Below are positions 55,401-64,000 of a stretch of DNA of 64,000 nucleotides, piece after piece. The number at the start of each line of letters is the position of its first letter. The first letter of the stretch is position 1. This DNA is from Flavisolibacter longurius (lineage in GTDB: Bacteria > Bacteroidota > Bacteroidia > Chitinophagales > Chitinophagaceae). The notes beneath the pieces are model-generated. The model had not been told where the DNA came from. It searched no databases and was given only the letters and a program-made list of their open reading frames with translations. Both the position numbers and the translations under genes were made by a program. The stretch is taken from contig JABUMY010000001.1 in NCBI GenBank assembly GCA_013327885.1, positions 496,001 through 560,000 on the forward strand, given 5' to 3'.

Positions 55401-58400
55401 AAGCAACCGCCACCTCCGGCCTGAAAGTAGAATTAACACTCACCAGCGATCCGGCCGGTATGGCGTCGCTCACCGGCGATGTGGTAACGGTTACAGGTAC
55501 TGGTAAAGTGGCAATCGTGGCCAACCAGCCCGGTAATGCCAATTACAACGCGGCCACGCAGGTGTCGGATACCTTCCTTGTGAGTAACCCGCCACCGTCG
55601 ATGGTGTATGTTTCCGGTACGGCCGAGCAGCCCAACACGGTGAGTGTGCAGAAGAATAGCATCAACAACGTTATCCTGAGGGTGGCCATCAAAACCACCG
55701 GTGCCTGGAATCCGATCAAACCGGTGTTTGCCTTCTCTACTAACGGCTCTACCAATGCAGCCCAGGACATCAGCAAGGCGAAGCTGTATTTCACCGGTGG
55801 CAGTGATGTGTTCTCTTCGTCCACACTGGCCGGCAGCGTGACTTCGCCCAACGGCAGCTTCCAGCTAAGCAGCACACAGCCCCTGATTGGTGATACCACC
55901 AATTATTTCTGGCTGGTGTACGATGTGCCTGCCACTGCCGGCAACAGCCACCTGCTGGATGCCGAGCTGGTAAGCATCACGGCCAACGGCATCAAAACGC
56001 CAACGGTTTCAGCACCGGCAGGCAACCGTAAGATTTGCCCCACACCGGTGATTAGCGCCGATAAAACCACCATCTGTGCCGGTGCATCGGTAACGCTTAC
56101 GTCGGATATCACTACCGGCATCAAGTGGTCGACCGGTGAAACCACCGCTTCCATCACCGTTACCAAAGGCGGTACCTATACCGTGGTGTACAACGATGCC
56201 GAAGGTTGCTCCAGTACCTCGGCCGGTACCACCATTTCGGTGAGCGGAAAGCCTTCCATCCTGGTATCCGGTGCCACAACCCTTTGCAGCGGCGATGCTA
56301 CCCAGCTTTCGCTGAACGGTGTGACAAATGTGCAATGGTCAAGCGGACAAACAACCAACAGCATTTCGGTTTCGCCATCACAAACAACAAAATATAAAGT
56401 AACCTATACAACTGGCGCAGGCTGCACCTATACAGACAGTGTAACCATCAACGTTACCACTGCAACAGCACCAACGGCTGTGGGCAATATGCTGCCTGCC
56501 AATGGTGCCCTGGATGCATCCCTGCCACTGAACCTTTCCTGGTCGCCTGGCAGCCATGCTTCCGACTACGACCTGTACATCTGGCCAACAGGCACGACCC
56601 GTCCGGCTACGCCTTCCGTACGAAGCATTACGGCCATTAACTACCGTTACCAGGGTAGCCTTACTTATGGTATCAGCTACAACTGGCAGGTAGTGGCAAA
56701 GAACTCCTGCCTGCAAACCGCCGGGCCGGTGCAAACCTTCACACTGCGCCAGTTGCCTGACCTGCTTGTGCAGAACGTGAAAACGCCAGCCTTCCTTTAT
56801 GCCAACCAACAATTGACAGTTAGCTGGGAAGTAAAGAACAACGGCGGCGGCAGTACCAATGCCCAAAGCTGGAAAGACGGCGTGTACCTCTCGCTGGACA
56901 CGGTGCTGAACACCAATAACGACATCCTCCTCGGCACGGTAAACAATACCAGTTACCTGCCGGCCGGCCAAAGCTATGTGCAAAGCGCTGCCTTCTCTTT
57001 ACCTGAGAACATGGCCGGTAGCTATTTTGTGCTGGTGGGAGCGGATGCCAGCCGGCAACTGCTGGAAAGCGACGAGGAAAACAACTATGCCGACAACGGC
57101 GGCGAGACGATGTTGAGTATTTCCATCCCGCCCAAGTCCGACCTTGTGGTAACCTCGATCGGCGCACCGGAATTCACCATCGGCGGCAGCAATATCACCG
57201 TAAATTATACCGTGATGAACAACGGCCAGGCCAATGCCGTGGGCCGCATGACCAAAGGCTACCCGTCGATCCATGGCAATACCATCAACGGTGTAATTCC
57301 GTGTATACTCACAGAGCAATACTGGAGAGATGCGATTTATATTTCGAAAGATTCTGTCTTTAGTTTGAGCAAGTCAGAATTACTGCAGGACCTCTATATA
57401 GGCTTGCGGTCTTCAAAAACAGGTGTGCCTGCCTGTGAGGAATCCTTTACCTGGTACAGCAAAAAAGACTACCTGGAAAAAGACAGTACCTACAGCCGCG
57501 CCGTTGGGGTAAAGATCCCGCATAATTATGTGGGCAAGTACTTCATCTTTGTCATGACCGATCGTTATGACCTGGTGACAGAGCTGTCGGATATCAATAA
57601 CCTGCAACGGACACCAGCCATCGAGATCACGCTGGCCCCGCCACCGGACTTAGTGGTAAGCAGTGTGAACGTACCGGCTGCTGCGCTTTCGGGTGCCAGC
57701 ACGCCCATCAACTGGCAGGTGACCAACAGCGGTGCCAATAAACCGGTGGAAAACAACTGGAAGGATAAGATCTATATCTCCACCCACCCGGCTTTTGACC
57801 CGGCACAAAGTACGCTGGTGGCTACCGTAACCAAAACCAGTGGCAACAACCTGAAGCCGGATTCATCCTACACCATGCCGTACAGCTTTAAGATGCCGGA
57901 TGGCATTGCGGGCCAGTACTATGTGTACGTGCATACGGATGCGAACAATGAAGTGTTTGAATACACTTTCGATCACAACAACGTTCGCCGTTCGGCAACG
58001 CCCATAAACGTAGCCCTGGCCAACTATCCCGACCTGCAGGTACAAACCATCCAGGTAAGCGATACCATCGAGGCGGGCCGGCCAACGGAAATTTCATGGA
58101 CAGTGAAAAATGCTGGCGGTGCTAAAACAAGCGGTGCATGGCTGGATAAGGTGTACTGGTCGAGCACCTCCGATTGGCGGGCAGCGTCTTCCAGCGCACT
58201 GGCTACCACCAGCACAAACACCACCGTAGATGCCCAGGGAACCTATACCCGCAAGGCAACCATCACTATTCCCAGGGGAGCTGCGGGTACCTTCTATCTC
58301 TTTGTGGTAGCGGATGTGGACGATAACGTGTACGAACATACGAAAGAAGACAACAACGTGCTGCGTTATCACAATACGGCATCTGCCACCCCGGGCCAGG

Positions 58401-61400
58401 TGGTGGTGGTGCCCAACAAAGAGGCAGCCGACCTAAGGGTGCTGGTGCTGAATGGTCCGGCTTCTACCGGCTCCGGCGACAGCATCACCGTCAACTGGAC
58501 GGTGGCCAATATTGGCAATGCTGCGACAAGCACCAATGTTTGGTACGACCGAATCTACCTGTCGGCCGATACCACGCTGGAAGTAACCGACACCTACCTG
58601 GGTGTGAAAATGCGCAGGGAGGTGCTGCCCAACGGCGGCGTTTACAACGAGACGCACCGCGTGGCACTGCCCCATGGCATCAGCGGCACTTATTACCTGC
58701 TGCTCAAAGCCGACAATGATCGTTTTATCCGCAACGAAGACAGTGTTCGCAACAACCTGCGCTCTGCGGCCATTACCCTGGTGCCCACACCGGCCCCTGA
58801 CCTGGTGATGGAGAACCTGACCATCTCACCCCAGTTGTTCAGCGGACAGCAGGTGAAACTGGAATTTACCGTGAAGAACCAGGGTACAGGCAATACCCGT
58901 ACCGGCCGGTGGACAGAACAGTTCTATATCAGTGCAAGCCCCGAGCCAAGAGGTGGCGCCGGACTGGCTTCGTTCAGCCGCGTGGGCTCCCTGGCACCTA
59001 GTGGCAGCTATACCGATTCGGTGTTCCTGACCATTCCGCCACAGCTTTCGGGCAACTACTACATCATTGGCGTGACCGATTATAAAGAAAATGTGTTTGA
59101 AGGGGAGAAGGAAAACAACAACGTAGGCAAAGCCCTGGTGAACCTGACCATTCCTTCACCGGCCAACCTGATGGTAAGCAACCTCCTGCTGCCGGAAGCT
59201 GTTACGCTGGGCGAAAGCATCAACCTAGCGTATACGGTGAAGAATGTGGGTGACAACCCGGCCATCGGTACCCTGCGTGATGCCGTGCATCTTTCCGGCG
59301 ACAAAACCTTTGACGGCGCTGCGGACAAGCTGCTGGTCAACAGGGACCGCCAGGTGATGATCAACCCTGGAGATTCCATTGTAACCACAATGACAACCCA
59401 GCTTCCGGGTATCCTGGAAGGGGCTTACTATGGCATTGGAAGAACCAATACGACCCAATCCATTTCGGAAACATCCGTAAATGACAATACCAAAATAACC
59501 GATGGTCAATTGAATGTATCCATCCGGCAACTGGCGTTGAATGTGACCGAGAATGGAGGTCTTTCCCGCAACAATTATCTCTATTACAAAGTGCAGGTAG
59601 GTGCCGATCTTGACCTGCTGGTAGACCTGAAAAGCAATCAGCTCAATGGTGCTAACGAAATGTATGTGGCCTACAACCGTGTACCGGCGCCCAACGATTA
59701 TGACTACCTGTTTGAACGACCCAACAGCACCGAACAGCAGGTATTGGTGCCGGGTACACAGGCTGGCTACTACTATATCCTGGTGCGTACCACCACCAAT
59801 TTTGGTGCGGCGCAGCAGGTAAAGCTCCTGGCACAGGCCCTGCCCTTTACCGTGCTTTCCGTTGCCCCGCAAAAAGTGGGTAAGAGCATTGTGACCACCG
59901 TGGTGAAAGGTGCCGGTTTCAAAACCGGAACCCAGTTCACGATCAACACAACAGGCGGTACGGTTACGGGTAAGATCAAACGCCTGTACAACAGCATGAA
60001 AGCCGATGTGCAGTGGAACCTGACCAGCACACCGGTAGGAACCTACACGGTGCATGCAAAATCGCCTACCAACGAAACCGTGCAACTGGCCAATGCGCTG
60101 ATCGTAGAAACCTCTACCGGTTACCTGGTTGACTATAACTACGTAGCGCCGAATTTCCTTCGGGTGGGAAGCAAAGGACACTACACCTTCTATTTCCAGA
60201 ACAAGGGGAATGTAGATATCCCGCTGGTGCAGGGTGATGTAACGCTATTGACAAATGCAAACGTGGTAGAGCTGAAAGGTGCGGGTAAGATTCTGACCCG
60301 GAAGCAAATTGCAGACAAAGACAGTGTGCAGGGAGTGGAAGAATTTTATATGGAAGGCAATGGAAAAGTGGTGCCCTTTATCGCCCATCAACTGGCGCCG
60401 GGAGAAAGCTTCTCTATCAGCCTGGTGGTGAGCAACTTTACCTCGTCTACCTTCCCGGTACGCACAAGAGCCTACGGTTATTCCACTGATGACTTTATCC
60501 AGCGGCAGGCCGCCATTGCCGAAAACCTGCGCCAGTCAGTGCTCAATGGAAGTGCGCCGGTAAGCGATATGCCCGGTATGCGGGCACTGGCCGCCGACAG
60601 TGTGAAGTTTGTAGATTCCATCTTTGCCGTGTATTACAAAGCAAACCTGTTTACAAGAGAAGATGTGGCTGCGCTGCAAATCTATGGTTGCCCCACATGC
60701 TTTGGTGCAGGCCCCGACGACAGCACAGGGGTGAAGACATCGGGTTATACATTCAGTCCCGGCGCCAGCCCCGGCACGGCCAACTTTGCCAACGTAACCT
60801 TTGGCCCGGCCCAAACCATGCTCTGGGAGATCAACAAGTACAGCGGTACGCCGGGAGGCAACCCCGGTTGGGATCTGGTACGTGCTACCGGTACGCTGGA
60901 TATTACCGCCACGGAGCAATCGCCTTTCACCCTCTTTGTGGCTTCGCTGGATGCGAATAACTACCCGTCCTATCTCGATGGCTGGTACCCCGCCGGTGAC
61001 ACGGCCTGGACCATCGCTATCGCCGACGGCGGCATCACAGGCTTCGATCCGGCAAAATTCGTGATCGATACCAGCCTGTTTGTTGCCTACAACTATACGT
61101 ACGGTGGCACCTTTAGCCTGGCCCTGCGGGGAACGGATTCCCTGGTGCTGAAATTCACTTCCTTTAAACCCGGCCCCGGACAGCCCGGTGTGCCCGGTGC
61201 TCCCGGTGGCTGGGGTAATCCCGGCTCACCCGGCGGCCCTGGTGGTCCTGGTGCTCCCGGTGGTCCTGGTGGATCCGGAGGTCCTGGTGCCCCTGGTGGC
61301 CCCGGTGGACCGGCTGGTCCGCAACTGCCTGGCGGTCCGCCACCACCCAACGGTCCCAATGGCCCGGATGGTCCGCCACCGCCACCACCCGGTACACCAC

Positions 61401-63355
61401 CGCCACCGCCGCCCGGCACTCCGCCGGGAACACCACCCGCAACACCTCCGGGTACACCGCCCGGTCCTGGTCCAGGCCCCGGACCCGGTCCCGGAGGTCC
61501 TGGCCCCGGCAGCCCTGGGCCTGGAGGTCCTGGGCCTGGAGGTCCCGGTCCTGGTGGCCCTGGTCCCGGACCTGGTCCTGGCCCTGGCGGCGGCGTTCCT
61601 TGTGGTTCCGACAACATGGGTCAAAAAATGTGTGACTATTTCTTTACCACCACAGGCTGTATCCTGACCGGCATTGGTTGCTGGGGAACGTTTACAGTAG
61701 CAGGCGGCGGTATTCCGGGAGCCATCATCGGCGGTGCCGTTTGCGGACTGGGTGCAGCCAGTTGCTTGAACAGTATAGCCGGTTTGTTCGGGAAAGGAGG
61801 GAAGTCGCCGGTCTCGGTAGGTGGCGTGGACCTGCTGGGGTGTATCGTAACCGATTTGAAAGCGCCTTCGCTTGGTACATTGGCGAACTGCGGCGGGCAG
61901 TATCTCTGTAACCAGGTGGTGAAGTCCTGCGACCCGAACGATATCATTGGCCCGCAGGGTTACGGAACCGGTAAATATGTAGCAGCTACCAGCATGATGC
62001 CTTATACCATTCGTTTTGAGAACGACTCGACCTTTGCCACGGCGCCTGCACAAAAAGTGGAGATCCGGCAAACACTCGACAGCGACATCAATCCCCTGTC
62101 ATTCCGCTTACGGGATTTTGGGTTCGGTGACTTTACGTTCAGTGTTCCGGAAAATGCTTCGGCTTATTTCAACACCGTTGACCTGCCCGATTCACTAGGT
62201 TACGACCTGCAGGTAACAGCCGGTATCGATATAACGAAGAACGAAGCGTTCTGGATCCTGCAAACCATCGACCCGGCCACCGGCCTGGCACCGCTGGATG
62301 CGATGAAAGGTTTCCTGGCGATCAATGACGGACTGGGAAGCGGCGAAGGCTTTGTGAGCTATTCGGTTCGTCCGAAAACAACCGTCGCTACCGGTGATAT
62401 TGTACATGCTATTGCTTCCATCGTGTTCGACATCAACGAACCGATCGTAACGCCGCAGGTCTTTAACACCATCGACGCCGGAGCACCTTTGAGTAAGATG
62501 GAAGCCCTGCCGCCGGTGAGCGACACAGCGATCACGCTGAAGTGGAGCGGCACTGACGATGCCGGCGGAAGCGGTGTGAGGGAATATGCCGTGTATGTCT
62601 CGGAAAACGGTGGTGCGTTCTCGTTATATCAAAAAAACATCCTGGATACAGCCATCCTCTTTATTGGCAAGCCAGGCAGCACCTACTGCTTCTTTACCCA
62701 GGCAACCGACAATGTACTGAATGCCGAGGAACTGAAGAATGCTTGTGAGGCCGTAACGGTTGTAGGTTCAACCGGCCTGCCGGTAACCTTGTTACGCTTT
62801 AAAGGTGAGCAGGTGCGGACTGCCGTTGTGCTGAACTGGGCTACCGCCAATGAATCGAACAGCAAGCACTTTAATGTGGAGCGTTCGGTAGATGGGGTAC
62901 GCTACGAGAAGATAGGGCAGGTGAAAGCTGCCGGCAACAGCACGCAGATACTCCAGTACAGCTTTACCGACAAAGAAGCGCTGGCACAAAACGCACCTGT
63001 TTTGTACTACCGCCTGCAGCAGGTGGATATTGACGAAGCGTACAGCTATTCTTCGGTGGTTCGCATCAATATCGGTGAGGTGAAGACGGAGAATGTGTTC
63101 CGTGTATTCCCCAATCCTTTTGTGAAAACCCTGACGCTGACCATCAGCACCCAAGGTGCCACCCGCAGCGAAGACAAGGTGGAACTGCTGACCGTTGATG
63201 GCCGCCTGTTGTACCAACGAAGCCTGGCGGCGCGCAGGAATGGTGTACCGGTGGTGTTGAGCGATCTTCCTGAACTGGCCTCGGGTGTTTACATCCTGAA
63301 AGCCCATGTGGGAGGGGAGGTTCTTTCCACCAAAGTATTCCGCCAAAAAGAATAG
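52427..63355 (+). CDS. Giant T9SS-exported mosaic adhesin-like protein (3,642 aa)
   Basis: After signal peptide [19 protein letters not shown] the protein has, in order: four roughly 80-residue repeats (30-350, each with D-x-DPGFGxG); Ig/PKD-like segments; an L-type lectin-like domain (about 610-815; [28 protein letters not shown]); MBG-type repeats (about 818-1055); further Ig-like and Fn3-like domains; seven CARDB repeats (about 1444-2370); a Gly/Pro-rich tract (2915-3058) beginning with 15 Gly-X-Y triplets; a Cys-containing glycine-rich hydrophobic segment; a conserved domain starting [11 protein letters not shown] (about 3167); and a type A sorting domain ([15 protein letters not shown] ... 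[10 protein letters not shown]). It should be exported by T9SS and displayed or released. Adhesion or carbohydrate binding is inferred from the lectin domain. Confidence 0.9.
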   Translation: MSNVRFLATLCFFFLLTFCARQQASAQNVTRVEYFVNTDPGFGKGTSVPLTASADVTTSFQVPVNSLANGFHRLYVRSYVAPYKISADTLWRGGWSLTHVRQLYKSTVLANNSVTPNVTEGEYFIDADPGFGKGKKIPLTPGVNLANLSFTFDVTGLTAGFHHLYARFKNAAGDWGHTARRTLYKEVIAVNSSTPPNIVQGEYFIDTDPGFGKGKPIPITPGSDLSGVTLMADLSSVSEGFHRIYARFKDATGHWSLTNVRTFYKEKIKQSGATLPNVVKVEYYIDTDPGFGNGKAVPVTPATDLDNLLFNVDMSNVSIGNHRIYVRAQDAKGVWSLTSTGSFEVKAPGETIITVGALPDTVCAGAPFDIPFTTNMPFGSNNVYTAQLSNSSGSFASPVNIGTLSGAAADTIKATLPANTALGAGYRIRIVASSPLDTSGPSSRPLYVNRVPEQTFSITGKAETCLGTEAYGMTVAQQTVSYTWDLTGGGSFDTTGATTNVVWNTPGLYTLSVTTANGCGNGVVRTLQVRVFGAVPTQVPVITTNGRQLSIPQINAAQGVNSNQWYKDGVAISGATSTSYTATADGQYTVAYANSCGAGTQSAPVTIRSTSPEFVLNGDALAEDENCFLLTPNAGNKWGSVWYTSFIDLKENFDFSFKLFLGTSDAGADGVAFVLQPNSTATGSGGGGLGYDGIKPSLAVEYDTYRNDDPVFDHIGIHKNGDYTSAGALVSPVQAHVTNANIEDGKWHTTRIVWNAAAKTMIVYFDSTERITYTGDIVANIFNGNSQVYWGFTGATGGSANLQKFCVDSSSFGLYKEIQTVTFDSIPDKVFGDAPFAINAVASSGLPVAYSIISGPATLAGNVLTITGAGTIKVLARQEGDTAYHSATAERSFTVAKAAATVSLGNLVQPYTGSVRQAFATTQPTGLPVTFTYNGSNSAPVNVGEYEVVATINHANYNGTATGTLRIEKAAQSINLQALPDVYLGTEPFAVKATATSGLKVELTLTSDPAGMASLTGDVVTVTGTGKVAIVANQPGNANYNAATQVSDTFLVSNPPPSMVYVSGTAEQPNTVSVQKNSINNVILRVAIKTTGAWNPIKPVFAFSTNGSTNAAQDISKAKLYFTGGSDVFSSSTLAGSVTSPNGSFQLSSTQPLIGDTTNYFWLVYDVPATAGNSHLLDAELVSITANGIKTPTVSAPAGNRKICPTPVISADKTTICAGASVTLTSDITTGIKWSTGETTASITVTKGGTYTVVYNDAEGCSSTSAGTTISVSGKPSILVSGATTLCSGDATQLSLNGVTNVQWSSGQTTNSISVSPSQTTKYKVTYTTGAGCTYTDSVTINVTTATAPTAVGNMLPANGALDASLPLNLSWSPGSHASDYDLYIWPTGTTRPATPSVRSITAINYRYQGSLTYGISYNWQVVAKNSCLQTAGPVQTFTLRQLPDLLVQNVKTPAFLYANQQLTVSWEVKNNGGGSTNAQSWKDGVYLSLDTVLNTNNDILLGTVNNTSYLPAGQSYVQSAAFSLPENMAGSYFVLVGADASRQLLESDEENNYADNGGETMLSISIPPKSDLVVTSIGAPEFTIGGSNITVNYTVMNNGQANAVGRMTKGYPSIHGNTINGVIPCILTEQYWRDAIYISKDSVFSLSKSELLQDLYIGLRSSKTGVPACEESFTWYSKKDYLEKDSTYSRAVGVKIPHNYVGKYFIFVMTDRYDLVTELSDINNLQRTPAIEITLAPPPDLVVSSVNVPAAALSGASTPINWQVTNSGANKPVENNWKDKIYISTHPAFDPAQSTLVATVTKTSGNNLKPDSSYTMPYSFKMPDGIAGQYYVYVHTDANNEVFEYTFDHNNVRRSATPINVALANYPDLQVQTIQVSDTIEAGRPTEISWTVKNAGGAKTSGAWLDKVYWSSTSDWRAASSSALATTSTNTTVDAQGTYTRKATITIPRGAAGTFYLFVVADVDDNVYEHTKEDNNVLRYHNTASATPGQVVVVPNKEAADLRVLVLNGPASTGSGDSITVNWTVANIGNAATSTNVWYDRIYLSADTTLEVTDTYLGVKMRREVLPNGGVYNETHRVALPHGISGTYYLLLKADNDRFIRNEDSVRNNLRSAAITLVPTPAPDLVMENLTISPQLFSGQQVKLEFTVKNQGTGNTRTGRWTEQFYISASPEPRGGAGLASFSRVGSLAPSGSYTDSVFLTIPPQLSGNYYIIGVTDYKENVFEGEKENNNVGKALVNLTIPSPANLMVSNLLLPEAVTLGESINLAYTVKNVGDNPAIGTLRDAVHLSGDKTFDGAADKLLVNRDRQVMINPGDSIVTTMTTQLPGILEGAYYGIGRTNTTQSISETSVNDNTKITDGQLNVSIRQLALNVTENGGLSRNNYLYYKVQVGADLDLLVDLKSNQLNGANEMYVAYNRVPAPNDYDYLFERPNSTEQQVLVPGTQAGYYYILVRTTTNFGAAQQVKLLAQALPFTVLSVAPQKVGKSIVTTVVKGAGFKTGTQFTINTTGGTVTGKIKRLYNSMKADVQWNLTSTPVGTYTVHAKSPTNETVQLANALIVETSTGYLVDYNYVAPNFLRVGSKGHYTFYFQNKGNVDIPLVQGDVTLLTNANVVELKGAGKILTRKQIADKDSVQGVEEFYMEGNGKVVPFIAHQLAPGESFSISLVVSNFTSSTFPVRTRAYGYSTDDFIQRQAAIAENLRQSVLNGSAPVSDMPGMRALAADSVKFVDSIFAVYYKANLFTREDVAALQIYGCPTCFGAGPDDSTGVKTSGYTFSPGASPGTANFANVTFGPAQTMLWEINKYSGTPGGNPGWDLVRATGTLDITATEQSPFTLFVASLDANNYPSYLDGWYPAGDTAWTIAIADGGITGFDPAKFVIDTSLFVAYNYTYGGTFSLALRGTDSLVLKFTSFKPGPGQPGVPGAPGGWGNPGSPGGPGGPGAPGGPGGSGGPGAPGGPGGPAGPQLPGGPPPPNGPNGPDGPPPPPPGTPPPPPPGTPPGTPPATPPGTPPGPGPGPGPGPGGPGPGSPGPGGPGPGGPGPGGPGPGPGPGPGGGVPCGSDNMGQKMCDYFFTTTGCILTGIGCWGTFTVAGGGIPGAIIGGAVCGLGAASCLNSIAGLFGKGGKSPVSVGGVDLLGCIVTDLKAPSLGTLANCGGQYLCNQVVKSCDPNDIIGPQGYGTGKYVAATSMMPYTIRFENDSTFATAPAQKVEIRQTLDSDINPLSFRLRDFGFGDFTFSVPENASAYFNTVDLPDSLGYDLQVTAGIDITKNEAFWILQTIDPATGLAPLDAMKGFLAINDGLGSGEGFVSYSVRPKTTVATGDIVHAIASIVFDINEPIVTPQVFNTIDAGAPLSKMEALPPVSDTAITLKWSGTDDAGGSGVREYAVYVSENGGAFSLYQKNILDTAILFIGKPGSTYCFFTQATDNVLNAEELKNACEAVTVVGSTGLPVTLLRFKGEQVRTAVVLNWATANESNSKHFNVERSVDGVRYEKIGQVKAAGNSTQILQYSFTDKEALAQNAPVLYYRLQQVDIDEAYSYSSVVRINIGEVKTENVFRVFPNPFVKTLTLTISTQGATRSEDKVELLTVDGRLLYQRSLAARRNGVPVVLSDLPELASGVYILKAHVGGEVLSTKVFRQKE
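52514..53460 (+). repeat. Four tandem D-x-DPGFGxG repeats in the giant protein
   Basis: Repeat units start near 52520, 52787, 53028 and 53268, about 240-260 bases apart. Each encodes EY-F-ID-DPGFGKG, a VPLTP-like segment, then GFHR-YVR-K-A-G-WS and a YK end. The units are diverged, so no long identical DNA runs were seen. Confidence 0.8.
56757..59550 (+). repeat. Seven CARDB repeats in the giant protein
   Basis: Units open with PDL-V motifs near nucleotides 56757, 57131, 57641, 58027, 58425, 58793 and 59159. Each has an alternating WxVxNxG segment and a D-x-IYIS-like strand. CARDB domains are Ig-like adhesion modules. Spacing is 365-510 bases. Confidence 0.8.
61169..61598 (+). repeat. Collagen-like and Pro/Gly-rich coding tract
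   Basis: Codons 2915-3058 encode 144 residues of almost only Gly and Pro. The first part is 15 consecutive Gly-X-Y triplets (GQP, GVP, GAP and so on), then poly-Pro with GT/GTP spacers, then GPGPGG units. The DNA is GC-rich and repetitive, so length may vary between strains or assemblies. Confidence 0.85.
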
Positions 63356-63381
63356 AAGAACTGGAGTGTAGGTTGATAAGT

Positions 63382-63415
63382 AAAGGCTGTTTCGAAAGAA
63401 GCAGCCTTTTATTTT
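63382..63415 (+). terminator. Intrinsic terminator after the giant gene
   Basis: AAAGGCTG (63382-63389) pairs with CAGCCTTT (63402-63409), extended by inner TTC/GAA pairing, and the stem ends in TTATTTTT. Confidence 0.8.
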
Positions 63416-63511
63416 TGCCCTACTCCTTTGTGGCTCTTTGCGTTCTTTGTGCCCCAACCACCTGGCCATCGAGCCAGCCATTTTACGCCAACACTTGAAT
63501 CCCAACTTTGT

Positions 63512-63519
63512 TATCTTTG
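63512..63519 (+). promoter_or_regulatory. Possible -7 element upstream of the TPR lipoprotein
   Basis: TATCTTTG fits TAnnTTTG exactly. It lies 117 bases before the ATG at 63637, and a -33 TTG at normal spacing is absent, so this is tentative. Confidence 0.3.
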
Positions 63520-63636
63520 ATTCAGGCGAAATTTTTGTAATATAACGAACGGCTGCAGATCACACAAGGCTTTATTTCTTTCTATCCAACGCTTCGAAAA
63601 CGTTTCCGGCTATTCATCACCGTTAAATTAAAAAGT

Positions 63637-64000
63637 ATGAAACGTACAAGCTGCCTTTCTTCTGCTTTTGCACTGCTGTCTGTTTGCTTTTTTTCCTGTG
63701 GTGAAAACAAAGTCCCGGACTACCCGGTGCTGGTTAAGGCGATGAACCTGAAAACGGGTGCAGTGATCTCCTGCGGGCCTGCCGGCAACGAATTTGGCGA
63801 GGTGAATTTTGTTGTTTCCGGCAGCCCGGAAATCGCAAAAGAATTTAACCTTGCGGTAAAGCTGCTGCACTCCTTTGAATACGATGAAGCCGAAAAAGTA
63901 TTTGCCGGCATCATTGCCAAAGAACCGACGCTTGCCATGGCTTACTGGGGTGTGGCCATGGCCAACTTTCACCCGCTGTGGACACCGCCGACCGAAACCG
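63637..64000 (+). CDS. TPR lipoprotein (cut by right edge)
   Basis: 121 codons are open to the right edge. The N-terminus MKRTSCLSSAFALLSVCFFSC is a lipoprotein signal with Cys at residue 21. Later residues include KEFNLAVKLLHSFEYDEAEKVFAGIIAKEPTLAMAYWGVAMANFH, a TPR helix pair found in a family of Bacteroidota lipoproteins with TPR repeats. The rest, including possible further repeats, lies outside. Function unknown; it follows the terminator of the giant gene, so it should be transcribed separately. Confidence 0.8.
   Translation, partial: MKRTSCLSSAFALLSVCFFSCGENKVPDYPVLVKAMNLKTGAVISCGPAGNEFGEVNFVVSGSPEIAKEFNLAVKLLHSFEYDEAEKVFAGIIAKEPTLAMAYWGVAMANFHPLWTPPTET

Noticed and set aside
61093-62071. 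Antisense Gly/Pro- and Arg/Thr-rich frames opposite the collagen-like tract
   Set aside because: They are mirror products of the GC-rich repeat and contain no independent domain or start context.
52427-63355. Splitting the giant frame into several genes
   Set aside because: The frame is open throughout, begins with one signal peptide and ends with one sorting domain; no internal stop or signal peptide.

Overview
The window looks like chromosomal DNA of a Bacteroidota member, most likely family Chitinophagaceae or a close relative. The evidence is a PorX-type response regulator, a SprA translocon protein, three secreted proteins with type A type-IX-secretion (T9SS) sorting domains, a bacterial GGGP-synthase-like enzyme, a YaiO-type barrel and DUF2490 proteins. 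A TAnnTTTG-type promoter precedes gyrB and Shine-Dalgarno sequences are scarce. The family assignment is inference. No rRNA, tRNA, CRISPR array, prophage or intact insertion sequence was seen.

Layout. 1-5 kb: porX (cut by the left edge, reverse), an HD-domain hydrolase, lpxD and a convergent PfkB-family sugar kinase; the lpxD/kinase gap is a nest of inverted repeats. 5-10.5 kb: gyrB, a secreted carboxypeptidase-regulatory-domain protein, an aldo/keto reductase, a small predicted barrel protein and a 67-residue protein. 10.6-19.4 kb: a very large subtilase with T9SS tail, an acyltransferase-3 membrane protein, an MFS exporter and an L,D-transpeptidase-like protein. 19.4-27.4 kb, all reverse: Uma2-family protein, YaiO-like TPR barrel, a membrane sulfatase/LTA-synthase-like enzyme whose C-terminus carries the same TPR module as the barrel protein, dxs, and a lamin-tail T9SS cargo protein. 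27.5-31.9 kb: LytS/LytTR two-component pair and two overlapping M28 peptidases. 32-40.5 kb, mostly reverse: GGGP synthase, DUF2490 protein, a secreted kinase-like protein, GNAT, a Cys/Met-metabolism PLP enzyme, DinB (forward), DUF1801, RDD, fabH and a four-helix-bundle protein. 40.6-64 kb, forward: ruvA, sprA (TTG start), two small lipoproteins in REP-rich surroundings, a beta-helix protein, a 3,642-residue T9SS cargo protein and a TPR lipoprotein cut by the right edge.

How the genes fit together. The strongest theme is T9SS: a regulator (PorX), the outer-membrane channel (SprA) and three cargo proteins carrying C-terminal sorting signals. A second theme is the envelope: LpxD, FabH, GGGP synthase, L,D-transpeptidase, acyltransferase-3 and the sulfatase/YaiO pair. 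The most intriguing uncharacterised units are the TPR-sharing sulfatase/YaiO pair (19983-23666), the secreted kinase-like protein next to DUF2490 (32809-35040), and the giant mosaic adhesin-like protein (52427-63355) with a collagen-like Gly-X-Y tract. Several intergenic gaps also carry inverted repeats or REP-like palindromes that genes do not explain.
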